A stretch of DNA of 10,488 nucleotides from Bacilli bacterium (GCA_016293205.1 JAEDES010000035.1:1-10488), one strand, 5' to 3'. Shown: positions 1 through 7,212, counted from the first letter of the stretch. Made by a program: numbers and translations. The notes: a model not told the origin generated them from the letters alone.

Positions 1-35
1 TTGATATAATTGTTAAAAATAAAGTTATAAAGTAA
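1..35 (+). CDS. possible 3' end of an upstream gene (last 10 codons)
   Basis: The frame beginning at base 3 stays open and ends in TAA at 33-35, giving the tail DIIVKNKVIK. A terminator hairpin starts a few bases later, as expected right after a gene. The other two + frames have stops within the first nine bases. Eleven codons are too few to prove coding, and nothing can be said about the product. The TATAAT at 5-10 would then be a chance match inside the coding sequence. Confidence 0.3.
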   Translation, partial: DIIVKNKVIK

Positions 36-40
36 AAATA

Positions 41-69
41 AAAACTCTGTAATAAACAGAGTTTTTTTT
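41..69 (+). terminator. Rho-independent terminator of the upstream gene
   Basis: A ten-base stem (41-50 with 56-65; core ACTCTGT/ACAGAGT) closes a five-base AATAA loop and runs into eight T residues at 62-69. It lies just before the promoter of the next gene, so it separates the upstream transcription unit from the glycosyltransferase gene at 135. The A-rich 5' side might also let it work on the other strand, but no - strand gene is seen. Confidence 0.8.
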
Positions 70-79
70 AAAATAATTA

Positions 80-106
80 TTAACAAAATAATAATTATGT
101 TATAAT
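80..106 (+). promoter_or_regulatory. promoter with extended -10 box, driving the GT2/TPR gene
   Basis: TGTTATAAT at 98-106 is a perfect extended -10 element. A TTAACA at 80-85 is the best -35 candidate, but the spacer is only 15 bases, so the extended -10 probably carries most of the strength. Transcription would start near 113 and give a leader of about 22 bases. The box covers the ATG at 105, which argues against that ATG being used as a start codon. Confidence 0.7.
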
Positions 107-134
107 GAATATAAGAATAGAAAAGGTGAGCAAA

Positions 135-1214
135 ATGAAAGTAATTGTATACGCAATATGTAAAGATGAAGAAAAAAACGTAGATTTATGGTATGACTCA
201 ATGAAAGAAGCAGATGCTATTTATGTATTAGATACTGGATCAACTGATAAAACTATTGAATTATTACAAGCAAAACCTAATGTAATTATAAAACAAGAAA
301 TTATAAAACCATGGAGATTTGATACTGCAAGAAATGAATCTTTAGAAATGGTACCTCATGATGTAGATGTATGTGTATGTACAGACTTAGATGAAAGATT
401 TACTCCAGGATGGAGACAAGAAATAGAAAAAGTATGGACTAAAGCAACTACAAGAGGAAAATATGTTTATAATTGGAGTTTTAATGAAGATGGAACTCCA
501 GGAGTATCATTTATCTTAGATAAGATTCATTCAAGACATGGATATAGTTGGATACATCAAGTCCATGAAGTATTAACTAATGAAATAGAAGAAGTATCAG
601 TAGAAATACCAATTGTTTTAAATCACTATCAAGATAGAGAAAAATCTCGTGAAATGTATTTAGAAATTCTAGAAAGATCAGTTAGAGAAAATCCTAATGA
701 TTCACGTGATGTATATTGTTTAGCAAGAGAATACAAAGCTCACTACATGTATGATAAAGCTATAGAACAATTTCATAATTATTTACAAATAGAAACATCT
801 ACTTGGGATCAAGAAAGATCTACTGCAATGAGACTAATTGCAGATTGTTATAAGAATAAAGCATATTATGAAGAAGCTATTATGTGGTTAAATATGGCTA
901 TAATTGAAACTCCAACAGTAAGAGAACCTTACTATGAATTAGGAGCTTTATATCATGATATAGGTGACTATGAAAATGCAAGAAATTACTTACAACAAGC
1001 TGTAAAAATAACAAGAAAAAATACAGATTATATAAATGAAGAAACATCATGGAATGGTTCAATCTATGATTTATTAGCAATATCAGAATATTTTACAGGT
1101 CATTATGAAGAAGCTTATAAAAACGCAAAAATTGCAGCTCAAATCTTCCCTAATGATGAAAGAATAATTGGTAACTTACAATTAATGGAACAAGCATATA
1201 AAGAAAATAAATAG
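135..1214 (+). CDS. GT2 family glycosyltransferase with C-terminal TPR repeats
   Basis: This 359-residue protein has an N-terminal GT-A glycosyltransferase domain: MKVIVYAICKDEE opens the first strand, VLDTGSTDKT (31-40) is the usual GT2 nucleotide-binding loop, and TDLDERF (83-89) holds the metal-binding DxD. WIHQVHEVL (139-147) marks the acceptor side. From about 188 to 345 helical pairs resemble four TPR units, for example EPYYELGALYHDIGDYENA at 264-282. GT2 plus TPR is known in protein glycosyltransferases such as SunS, so a protein or peptide acceptor is possible; the substrate is not shown. There is no signal peptide or membrane segment, so it should be cytoplasmic. The start at 135 is chosen because AGGTGAG lies five bases upstream, whereas the in-frame ATG at 105 overlaps the -10 box. 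The next gene follows after 11 bases, so the two are probably cotranscribed. Confidence 0.85.
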   Translation: MKVIVYAICKDEEKNVDLWYDSMKEADAIYVLDTGSTDKTIELLQAKPNVIIKQEIIKPWRFDTARNESLEMVPHDVDVCVCTDLDERFTPGWRQEIEKVWTKATTRGKYVYNWSFNEDGTPGVSFILDKIHSRHGYSWIHQVHEVLTNEIEEVSVEIPIVLNHYQDREKSREMYLEILERSVRENPNDSRDVYCLAREYKAHYMYDKAIEQFHNYLQIETSTWDQERSTAMRLIADCYKNKAYYEEAIMWLNMAIIETPTVREPYYELGALYHDIGDYENARNYLQQAVKITRKNTDYINEETSWNGSIYDLLAISEYFTGHYEEAYKNAKIAAQIFPNDERIIGNLQLMEQAYKENK

Positions 1215-1225
1215 GTGGTTATTAA

Positions 1226-2803
1226 ATGAACGAAACAATAGGAGTAAAAGGTGGTAAACAAGATCGTCGTCGTCAAATGAGAATCAAAAAAAGAAGAAAA
1301 AAGATTCAACAAGAACGCGAAGCTCTTGATCAAGAAACTTTAGATTTAGAAAAACAAGTAAGAAAACTCCAAATTCTTACTTTTCTTGGTGCTGTGCCAA
1401 TTGCTGCTGTTGGATCAACTGTTCAATCATTAGTTGAAGACCCAGAAGAAAAAAGAAGATTAGAATTAGAAGAAGCAAAAAAACACTTATTAGATTCAAA
1501 TGCATTCTCAGAAGAAGATACAAAACAAATAATAAAATCTTTAGAGATGAATTATTTAATAGGAAGACTACCAGAAAAAACAAGAAAGAAATTAGGTCTA
1601 GAATATAAACATATATCAGATGATTTTGATAATCCCAATTATGATAATGTAAATGTCTTTGAACACTTCCTAGAAGCAAATAAAAAAGATACTTATCCAG
1701 TAACTGATCCTGAAAAAAATATTGGATTAGTAGGAGAAAAATCTCCAAACTTAGATGATCAATTAGAAAGATTAAAAAGTCATAAGATAATATCTGAATA
1801 TGAAACTGAATTAAAAGAAGTAAGAAGTGAATTGAGAAAATTAACTTTTGAAATAGGAGTATTATCAGATTACTCAGAAGATGTAAAAGACTCAAAAGAA
1901 GCTGAGCAATTAATGAATAGATTAAACTCTATTATTTCTAAAGTAGAAGAGTTAAAGAAAAAAATGACTCCAGAACAATTATCAATGTATGATGATAATT
2001 ATTTATATGTATTAGTAGAAAATTACTTAAATGATTTTAAAAATGGTAAAACTTCTCCTGATATAAAAGATTCAATGTTATATGTTTTATTAGCTCAAAA
2101 ACTAGAAGAATTAGATCGAAAGAAAGATAAATTATCCTTATCATTAGAAGATAAAAAAGATAGACTTCAAATGAATGAACAATTACTTGAATCTATGAAA
2201 GAAGAGTATTATAACTATGATAAATTTAATACAGAATTATTAAGATTCCAAAATGAACAAGATCAACTATTAAATGATATAAGACAAAAGATGGCTAATG
2301 CTACTAGAATAGAAGAAAGAGTAGAAATACAATTAAGAGCATTAAATCATCAAAGTAATAGATTATTAGGTTTAATGGGATTACAAATGATGTTACCTGG
2401 AGCTAGAAGTGCTAGAGGTTTAGCAACAACAGCTGCTCTATATATGAATTTTATGAGAAATGTTTTAAATCCACAAACTATAACTCACAGATATAAAGTA
2501 ATAAGAGTAGAAGACTATAGTAGAGAAATAGAAAATAGTTTAATAGATTTAGAAAATATTTCAGTATTTTTAACTAAAACATCAAGACAACTAAGACAAA
2601 CTATTAAGAACTTTGAAGAAACTTATAAAGATTATTTAGAAAGTATACCTGAAGCTAAAGAATTATTAAGTAATTTATATCAAGTTCAATCTCAAATAGA
2701 AGAAAAAGAATATGAATTAGAACAACTAAAAAAGGAACAACAAAAGAATTTAGAAAAAAATAATCAAAAAGTAAAAACATTAGATAATCGAAGAGTAGCA
2801 TAA
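1226..2803 (+). CDS. coiled-coil protein of unknown function with two hydrophobic segments
   Basis: I do not recognise this 525-residue protein. It opens with a strongly basic stretch (residues 11-27, many Arg/Lys), then heptad-like charged helix to about 50. A hydrophobic segment at 50-70 (ILTFLGAVPIAAVG) could cross or dip into a membrane. Long coiled coils rich in Glu, Lys and Leu follow at about 175-247 and 285-378. A second apolar, Gly/Ala/Met-rich segment lies at 379-413, a short ordered-looking piece (ITHRYKVIRVEDY) at 419-431, and a last coiled coil reaches the C terminus. No catalytic motif is visible. AGGTGG at 1213-1218, overlapping the stop of the previous gene, supports the ATG at 1226. 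The 11-base gap makes it the second gene of an operon with the TPR glycosyltransferase. It may be a structural, envelope or scaffold protein; that is inference only. Confidence 0.8.
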   Translation: MNETIGVKGGKQDRRRQMRIKKRRKKIQQEREALDQETLDLEKQVRKLQILTFLGAVPIAAVGSTVQSLVEDPEEKRRLELEEAKKHLLDSNAFSEEDTKQIIKSLEMNYLIGRLPEKTRKKLGLEYKHISDDFDNPNYDNVNVFEHFLEANKKDTYPVTDPEKNIGLVGEKSPNLDDQLERLKSHKIISEYETELKEVRSELRKLTFEIGVLSDYSEDVKDSKEAEQLMNRLNSIISKVEELKKKMTPEQLSMYDDNYLYVLVENYLNDFKNGKTSPDIKDSMLYVLLAQKLEELDRKKDKLSLSLEDKKDRLQMNEQLLESMKEEYYNYDKFNTELLRFQNEQDQLLNDIRQKMANATRIEERVEIQLRALNHQSNRLLGLMGLQMMLPGARSARGLATTAALYMNFMRNVLNPQTITHRYKVIRVEDYSREIENSLIDLENISVFLTKTSRQLRQTIKNFEETYKDYLESIPEAKELLSNLYQVQSQIEEKEYELEQLKKEQQKNLEKNNQKVKTLDNRRVA

Positions 2804-2857
2804 TTATGTAAAGTTATGTCTAAAATAGTCTAATTGGGAATAAATAAAAATATATTA

Positions 2858-2866
2858 TGATATAAT
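2858..2866 (+). promoter_or_regulatory. extended -10 promoter of mraY
   Basis: TGATATAAT is a perfect extended -10 element. No good -35 box sits at the usual distance (TTGGGA at 2834 would need a 21-base spacer). A start near 2873 would leave a leader of about 20 bases carrying GGAGTGA. No terminator is visible between the preceding stop at 2803 and this promoter, so some read-through from the upstream operon is possible. Confidence 0.65.
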
Positions 2867-2892
2867 GTTCCAAGAGAAATGGAGTGAAAGAC

Positions 2893-3873
2893 ATGCTATT
2901 GTTAACAAAAGCAATATTTGCAATAATGATTGGTTTTTTATCTTCTACAATATTAGGATTATTCTTAATACCAGTACTAAAGAAACTTAAAATTGGTCAA
3001 AAGATAAGTATATTTGTAGGAGATTCACATAGAAAAAAAGAAGGAACACCTACTATGGGTGGATTAATATTTATAGTTCCTACTATACTAGCAATATTAT
3101 TCTTATTAATAACTGATAAAGTTACTTACACATCTAATATAGGAATTGTATTATTAGTATTCTTAGGATATGCATCCATTGGATTCTTAGATGATTTCTT
3201 ATCAATAAGAAAAGGTAATAATGAAGGATTAACTGCTTATCAAAAATTGTTTATGCAAGTATTAATAGCAATAGGATTCTTCTACATATATATGAAAAAT
3301 GGAGGTCAAACTTCATTTGTAGTAGGTACACTTGGTATTGATATAGAATTAGGTTGGTTATATGGATTATTAATCTTATTCGTATTAGTCGGTGCATCAA
3401 ATGCTGTAAATTTAACTGATGGATTAGATGGTTTAGCAGGAGGATTATCTGCTATAGCATTTATTGCCTTTAGTTTAATATCATTAATGGTTGGATTTGA
3501 AGATATAGGAATATTTAGTTTAATACTAGTTGGTAGTTTATTAGGATTCCTAATATATAATACACATCCAGCTAAAATATTTATGGGTGATACAGGTTCA
3601 TTATCATTAGGAGCTGTAATGGGAGCTATTGCCATACTAACTCATAGAGAATTAACTCTATTAGTAGTTGCAGGTATCTTTGTAATAGAAACTCTAACAG
3701 TAATTATTCAAACTATATGGGTACAATTATTCCATAGAAAATTATTCTTAATGACACCTCTACATCATCATTTTGAAAAATTAGGTTGGGTTGAAACAGA
3801 TATTGTAAAATTATTTTGGGTAGCGGGTCTAGTCTTAGCTATGTCAGGAATAATCTTTGGAGTATGGCTATAA
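2893..3873 (+). CDS. mraY: phospho-N-acetylmuramoyl-pentapeptide transferase (MraY)
   Basis: MraY moves phospho-MurNAc-pentapeptide from UDP to undecaprenyl phosphate, making lipid I at the inner face of the membrane, the first membrane step of peptidoglycan synthesis. The 326-residue length is normal, and about ten hydrophobic segments are visible. Family signatures appear in order: HRKKEGTPTMGG (46-57), FLDDFLSIRK (98-107) with the Asp pair 100-101, NAVNLTDGLDGLAGG (170-184), IFMGDTGS (229-236) and TPLHHHFEKLGW (288-299). Asp100/101, Asp233 and the His triplet 291-293 are intact. I start at ATG 2893 because GGAGTGA ends six bases before it and the N terminus then aligns with known MraY; an in-frame GTG at 2884 lies inside that ribosome-binding site. 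The gene stands alone with its own promoter and terminator, without murF, murD or ftsW beside it. Confidence 0.97.
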   Translation: MLLLTKAIFAIMIGFLSSTILGLFLIPVLKKLKIGQKISIFVGDSHRKKEGTPTMGGLIFIVPTILAILFLLITDKVTYTSNIGIVLLVFLGYASIGFLDDFLSIRKGNNEGLTAYQKLFMQVLIAIGFFYIYMKNGGQTSFVVGTLGIDIELGWLYGLLILFVLVGASNAVNLTDGLDGLAGGLSAIAFIAFSLISLMVGFEDIGIFSLILVGSLLGFLIYNTHPAKIFMGDTGSLSLGAVMGAIAILTHRELTLLVVAGIFVIETLTVIIQTIWVQLFHRKLFLMTPLHHHFEKLGWVETDIVKLFWVAGLVLAMSGIIFGVWL

Positions 3874-3895
3874 AAAAGACGTTAAGTCTTTTTTT
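3872..3895 (+). terminator. Rho-independent terminator after mraY
   Basis: AAAAAAGAC (3872-3880) pairs perfectly with GTCTTTTTT (3886-3894) around a GTTAA loop, followed by T residues. The stem has only two G-C pairs, so it may be leaky. Its 5' arm begins inside the mraY stop codon TAA (3871-3873). No clear promoter lies between it and the gene at 3917, so partial read-through may supply that gene. Confidence 0.65.
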
Positions 3896-3916
3896 CGTAA
3901 AAAGGGAAGTGAAGTT

Positions 3917-5737
3917 ATGTCTATAGAAGAAACTTATAAAGTTTTATTTGATCAACCCATGGAAAAATATATAAAAACTAATCCTCAAGAATTAATAGAT
4001 TATATAAGTAGTCAAAAAGAATCTCTAACTATAACAGAATCTAATATAGAAATAGAAGATTTAAAAAGAAAAATAAAAGAACCTGAATATTTAAATGATA
4101 AAAGATTTGTAATAAATTCTTCATCATTAGAACTACAAACTATTACAGAAGAAGTATTTAAATTTATAGTAGAACATGCTAATAAAGGAATAAAACATTT
4201 ATCTTTACCAAATTCATGTTTTAAAGATATATCATTCTTATCACAATTTCCTAATCTAGAAACTTTAACAATAACAGGATATTGTAAATTAGATGAAGAT
4301 GAAATTGAGTTTATAAAGAAAAATACAAGTATAAAAGAAATATATACATCAAGTGGGGCTATTGTTAAATATAATTATATTCCTAAAGATGATGAAATAT
4401 ATTTATCAAAACCTAAAGAAGTATTTATATCAGGAAATATAACAAATAAATGTACAAGAGTACCATACTCATATTCTTCTATAGAAACAAAAGTAGCAGG
4501 TACAAATATAAATTTTTATTTATTAGAACAAGCTATAAGTCAAATAGATTATCCTGAAGGAAAACACCCTGAAAGATTAGAAATAACAAGTAATAAGTTA
4601 TTAGAAGAATATGGTCTTTCAAATGATACCTTATTAAGATTAAAATTTAATGAAAATAATGAAGTAGAAGAATTATTTTATAATGGAGTAGAAGATATTT
4701 CTAAATTAAGAGAAATAGTTTCTCGTATTGAAAAGAAAACAAAGATTCATAAGATTATATTGAAGTGTGAAAATAAATCTTATGAAAACGCTTATTATTT
4801 AAATTCAATCGCTAAGAAATATCCATTAGAAATAAATTATGGAGATCTTCATAATTGTACAGTAGAAGAATTTTTAGCAATGAGAGAAACGCTAGATTTC
4901 TTTAATGATTTAGTACAAGCAAACAACCTATCTCCTACAGAAATATTAATGTATGCTTATGATATTATGAAAACATTTAGATATAAAGAAAATAAAGAAG
5001 ATAAGGATAAATCTAGATACTTACATAATATAGTAATGACAGATTATATAGTATGTGTAGGATATGCTAAATTTATGGAACAAATACTAAAAGAGAATAA
5101 TATTAAAGCTATTGCAGTAGGAGTAACATGTGATCTAGGTAATGGTGAATATGGAGGTCATGAAAGAAACTTAGTATATTTAGATGATGATAAATATGAT
5201 ATTCATGGTATTTATGCTATAGATGCTACATGGGATTCTGCAAAAGGAAGACCAATACTAATAACTGATGAACATGGTAAAAGATTTATTGTAAAAGAAG
5301 CTAGAGTTACTGATACAGTGGAAAAAGATTATGATGCCAATGCTTTATATAGACATTTTATCGTACCAGCAGATGAGTATGAAGATGTATTTATAAAAGA
5401 TACAATCCCACCAGTATTAAAATTACAAATAGAAGATAAATATGATGATTTTTATCAAGATACTGATAGATATGGACCATTCATAACAACAAGAACTGAT
5501 CTTAAAAATTTATTCGGAGAAATACCATCTAAAGATGATTTAAAAGATGCATTAAGAGTAAGGAAACCATCTTTAGAAACATTTAGAAATATCTTATTTA
5601 CAGTAAGAAAAGCACAAGGATATACTAAAGAAGAAGCTCTAGATAGTGTCGAAGAAACAGTAGAATTAAATACAATGATCGATGAACTAAATAGAGATAA
5701 AAAAACTTTCTTCCAACAACAAGCATCTAGGAAATAG
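3917..5737 (+). CDS. transglutaminase-like (Cys-His-Asp) protein with N-terminal LRR-like region
   Basis: The 606-residue protein has an LRR-like stretch near residues 90-145 (KHLSLPNSCF, NLETLTITGY), a middle part of unclear fold, and a transglutaminase-like core at about 340-445. There Cys380 sits in CVGYAKFMEQIL at the head of a helix, His415 in GGHERNLVYL and Asp436 in AIDATWD, the order and contexts of the transglutaminase/papain-like fold. This family includes peptidases and transglutaminases, so the reaction cannot be fixed. A conserved-looking helical tail follows (RNILFTVRKAQGYTKEEA, about 559-576). No signal peptide or membrane segment is seen, so a cytoplasmic location is likely. 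ATG 3917 has AAGGGA about nine bases upstream. An in-frame ATG at 3857 would overlap mraY and would translate the terminator, so I reject it. Confidence 0.8.
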   Translation: MSIEETYKVLFDQPMEKYIKTNPQELIDYISSQKESLTITESNIEIEDLKRKIKEPEYLNDKRFVINSSSLELQTITEEVFKFIVEHANKGIKHLSLPNSCFKDISFLSQFPNLETLTITGYCKLDEDEIEFIKKNTSIKEIYTSSGAIVKYNYIPKDDEIYLSKPKEVFISGNITNKCTRVPYSYSSIETKVAGTNINFYLLEQAISQIDYPEGKHPERLEITSNKLLEEYGLSNDTLLRLKFNENNEVEELFYNGVEDISKLREIVSRIEKKTKIHKIILKCENKSYENAYYLNSIAKKYPLEINYGDLHNCTVEEFLAMRETLDFFNDLVQANNLSPTEILMYAYDIMKTFRYKENKEDKDKSRYLHNIVMTDYIVCVGYAKFMEQILKENNIKAIAVGVTCDLGNGEYGGHERNLVYLDDDKYDIHGIYAIDATWDSAKGRPILITDEHGKRFIVKEARVTDTVEKDYDANALYRHFIVPADEYEDVFIKDTIPPVLKLQIEDKYDDFYQDTDRYGPFITTRTDLKNLFGEIPSKDDLKDALRVRKPSLETFRNILFTVRKAQGYTKEEALDSVEETVELNTMIDELNRDKKTFFQQQASRK

Positions 5738-5745
5738 ATGCTTTT
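5721..5745 (+). terminator. hairpin terminator overlapping a stop codon
   Basis: AAGCATCTA (5721-5729) pairs perfectly with TAGATGCTT (5735-5743) around a GGAAA loop, followed by only four T residues in all. The stop codon TAG (5735-5737) is the first part of the 3' arm, so the whole 5' arm is coding sequence. The short T tract makes termination likely but incomplete. Confidence 0.6.
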
Positions 5746-5748
5746 AAC

Positions 5749-5777
5749 TTGCATAAAATTATGATATATGGTAAAAT
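5749..5777 (+). promoter_or_regulatory. promoter of the small gene at 5810
   Basis: TTGCAT at 5749-5754 is followed, after a 17-base spacer, by TAAAAT at 5772-5777 with TG at 5769-5770, an extended -10. A start near 5784 gives a leader of about 26 bases that carries AAGGAGAG. The nearby TGATATAT at 5762-5769 is an alternative -10 but a poorer fit. Confidence 0.6.
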
Positions 5778-5809
5778 TAAACTCGCTGTAAAAAAGGAGA
5801 GAATTAATT

Positions 5810-6313
5810 ATGCGAAGAATGGACAACATATATTATAGTGTTGATTCATATTTGTTAAATAATGGATTTGCATACGGAACATTAGATGAGAAGAAAGAAT
5901 TAACTATAGAAGGATTAAAAGTTTATCTAGCACAAAAAATAACAGATATTAATCCAATGACTATATTATCAAGACAAGATATAGAAAATATAAGTATAAA
6001 TGATATTATTGATTTATTAACAGAAACACTTCCAGAAGAAGAACATGAAGAAAACTTATCTAATGTAGTAAGATATATTATATTTAATGCATCCAAGTTA
6101 CAAGGAAAGAAAATAGCTTGGGAAAGAGAAACAAGTGAAGATTTAGATAACGGTGTATCAATTGAATTTACAACTAATGGAAATATAAAAACTGTAAAGA
6201 CTCATACTTATCCATCGTATAATTATGTATTAAGATTCTTAATAGATATATATCAATGTCCTTTATTTATAAAACAAAAAGAACTGTCAAAAACAAAGAA
6301 AGATAATAACTAA
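5810..6313 (+). CDS. small protein of unknown function between two transglutaminase-fold genes
   Basis: I do not recognise this 167-residue, acidic, soluble-looking protein. The first two thirds look helical (EGLKVYLAQKI, NDIIDLLTETL, NVVRYIIFNASKL). A likely beta hairpin follows at about 115-130 (VSIEFTTNGNIKTVKTH), then an aromatic helix (YNYVLRFLIDIY). It contains one cysteine (in YQCPLF), no catalytic motif, and neither signal peptide nor membrane segment. GGAGAG lies eight bases before ATG 5810; the second in-frame ATG at 5819 would be too far from it. The gene has its own promoter and terminator but sits between two genes with Cys-His-Asp folds, so a partner or regulator role is conceivable. 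That is inference from position only. Confidence 0.75.
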   Translation: MRRMDNIYYSVDSYLLNNGFAYGTLDEKKELTIEGLKVYLAQKITDINPMTILSRQDIENISINDIIDLLTETLPEEEHEENLSNVVRYIIFNASKLQGKKIAWERETSEDLDNGVSIEFTTNGNIKTVKTHTYPSYNYVLRFLIDIYQCPLFIKQKELSKTKKDNN

Positions 6314-6333
6314 TTATTTATCTTTCTTTTTTT
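6295..6333 (+). terminator. Rho-independent terminator spanning a stop codon
   Basis: AAAGAAAGAT (6295-6304) pairs with ATCTTTCTTT (6320-6329). The stem continues as AATAA/TTATT with one bulged T around a CTAA loop, and the 3' arm runs into seven T residues at 6327-6333. The stop codon TAA (6311-6313) lies in the loop, so the 5' arm encodes the last residues of the preceding protein. Confidence 0.75.
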
Positions 6334-6339
6334 ATATAT

Positions 6340-6345
6340 TATAAT
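6340..6345 (+). promoter_or_regulatory. probable -10 box for the gene at 6370
   Basis: TATAAT at 6340-6345 would place the start near 6352, giving a short leader that includes AGAGGTG. A second TATAAT at 6351-6356 would place the start inside that ribosome-binding site, so it is less likely. Neither box has the upstream TG seen at the other promoters, and the -35 region would fall in the terminator's 3' arm. Confidence 0.4.
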
Positions 6346-6369
6346 TATTTTATAATATAGAGGTGTAAT

Positions 6370-7104
6370 ATGGAATATATAGTAGATTTTAAACCATATG
6401 AGAATAAAAATATAAATATAGGTCAATGTGCAAGAGTAGAAGAAGCAATAAGTAATAATAGACCAATAAGTTTAAATGATGCTGAAGAATTCTTAAGAAA
6501 TATAAGCTATTTAGTAAGAAAAAGTATTAATCCAAGTATGGATAATTTTGATTATAAATGTGATACAGCACAAGCTATACTAGGTCATTACTTTAATAGA
6601 ATTAATTGTAGATGTGCACCTTGTTCAACAGAAACAGCTATAGTATCAGCAATAGATGGTCACAGTTTTATTGTAATTACATTAAATGTAGAAGGAGAAG
6701 AAAAACATTTTCTTTTAGATCCTACATATATACAATTTTTTCATAAAGACAAATGTCAAAAAGAAAATTATTTTATATCACCAATGTATCCAGATAAAAT
6801 CTTATTAACACCAGATGCAGGATTCTTTATAAGAGAAGAAGATAAAGAACCAGTGGAGTTCTTACTTAAATATGGATATATTGAATTAACTGAAGAATAT
6901 GCAAGAATATACGGGGATAGTTTCTTAAATACTAAAACAGGGACTTCTCCTCATACTTTAAGATATCAAAGTATGCCAGGAGGTATCTATATAAATTCAT
7001 TTATAAAAGGTAAGGAAAAACTATCTAAATCAGAACAAGAATTAAGAGAAAATAACCAATTATTAGAACCATTTCAAAATCAAAAAGGAGAATTTGGACG
7101 ATAA
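6370..7104 (+). CDS. putative cysteine-protease/transglutaminase-fold protein
   Basis: This 244-residue protein shows Cys64 at the head of a helix (YKCDTAQAILGHYF), His98 in DGHSFIVITL and Asp117 in FLLDPTYIQFF. The Cys-His-Asp order and strand contexts are those of the transglutaminase/papain-like superfamily; the LLDPTY segment is typical of its last catalytic strand. The spacing (34 and 19 residues) is close to that in the protein encoded at 3917 (35 and 21), although the rest of the two proteins does not look alike. A second cysteine group, CRCAPCS at 80-86, could bind metal or form disulfides. No signal peptide or membrane segment is seen. The substrate is unknown. AGGTG lies five bases before ATG 6370. 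No terminator is visible after the stop at 7104. Confidence 0.72.
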   Translation: MEYIVDFKPYENKNINIGQCARVEEAISNNRPISLNDAEEFLRNISYLVRKSINPSMDNFDYKCDTAQAILGHYFNRINCRCAPCSTETAIVSAIDGHSFIVITLNVEGEEKHFLLDPTYIQFFHKDKCQKENYFISPMYPDKILLTPDAGFFIREEDKEPVEFLLKYGYIELTEEYARIYGDSFLNTKTGTSPHTLRYQSMPGGIYINSFIKGKEKLSKSEQELRENNQLLEPFQNQKGEFGR

Positions 7105-7184
7105 AATTGTTAAAAATTACAACTTATATTAAAAGTAAACTAATAATTTACAAAAAAATAACAAAAAATGTACTGAAATATTGC

Positions 7185-7200
7185 ATTTGTAGGAACAAAT
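7185..7200. repeat. short inverted repeat upstream of the priming-transferase promoter
   Basis: ATTTGT (7185-7190) and ACAAAT (7195-7200) form a perfect six-base dyad around AGGA, roughly where the -35 region of the promoter at 7213-7221 would be. It could be an operator for a dimeric regulator. In such A+T-rich DNA a six-base dyad can arise by chance, and there is no second copy at the other promoters. Confidence 0.35.
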
Positions 7201-7212
7201 TTTACCAATTTA

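Noticed and set aside
1..10. TTGATATAAT as an extended -10 promoter making a short RNA of about 50 bases ending at the first terminator
   Set aside because: It fits the local promoter motif, but the window edge hides any -35, and an open frame ending at 33-35 just before the terminator reads better as the tail of a gene.
105..134. Longer start for the GT2/TPR gene at ATG 105
   Set aside because: This ATG overlaps the TATAAT of the promoter and has no ribosome-binding site, while ATG 135 has AGGTGAG at the right distance.
1377..1895. Long - strand open frame opposite the coiled-coil gene, and similar - strand frames elsewhere
   Set aside because: They lie wholly inside well-supported + strand genes, are Leu/Phe/Ile-rich mirror products of AT-rich codons, and lack ribosome-binding sites or family motifs.
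2884..2892. GTG start for mraY at 2884
   Set aside because: The GTG is part of the GGAGTGA ribosome-binding site that serves ATG 2893, and MraY family N termini fit the shorter form.
3857..3916. Start of the transglutaminase-like gene at 3857
   Set aside because: It would overlap mraY, and the added 20 residues are mainly the translated terminator hairpin. ATG 3917 has a good ribosome-binding site.
7105..7184. Terminator or small RNA after the gene at 6370
   Set aside because: Only weak dyads (TTGT/ACAA, GTAAA/TTTAC) with long loops and no T tract are present.
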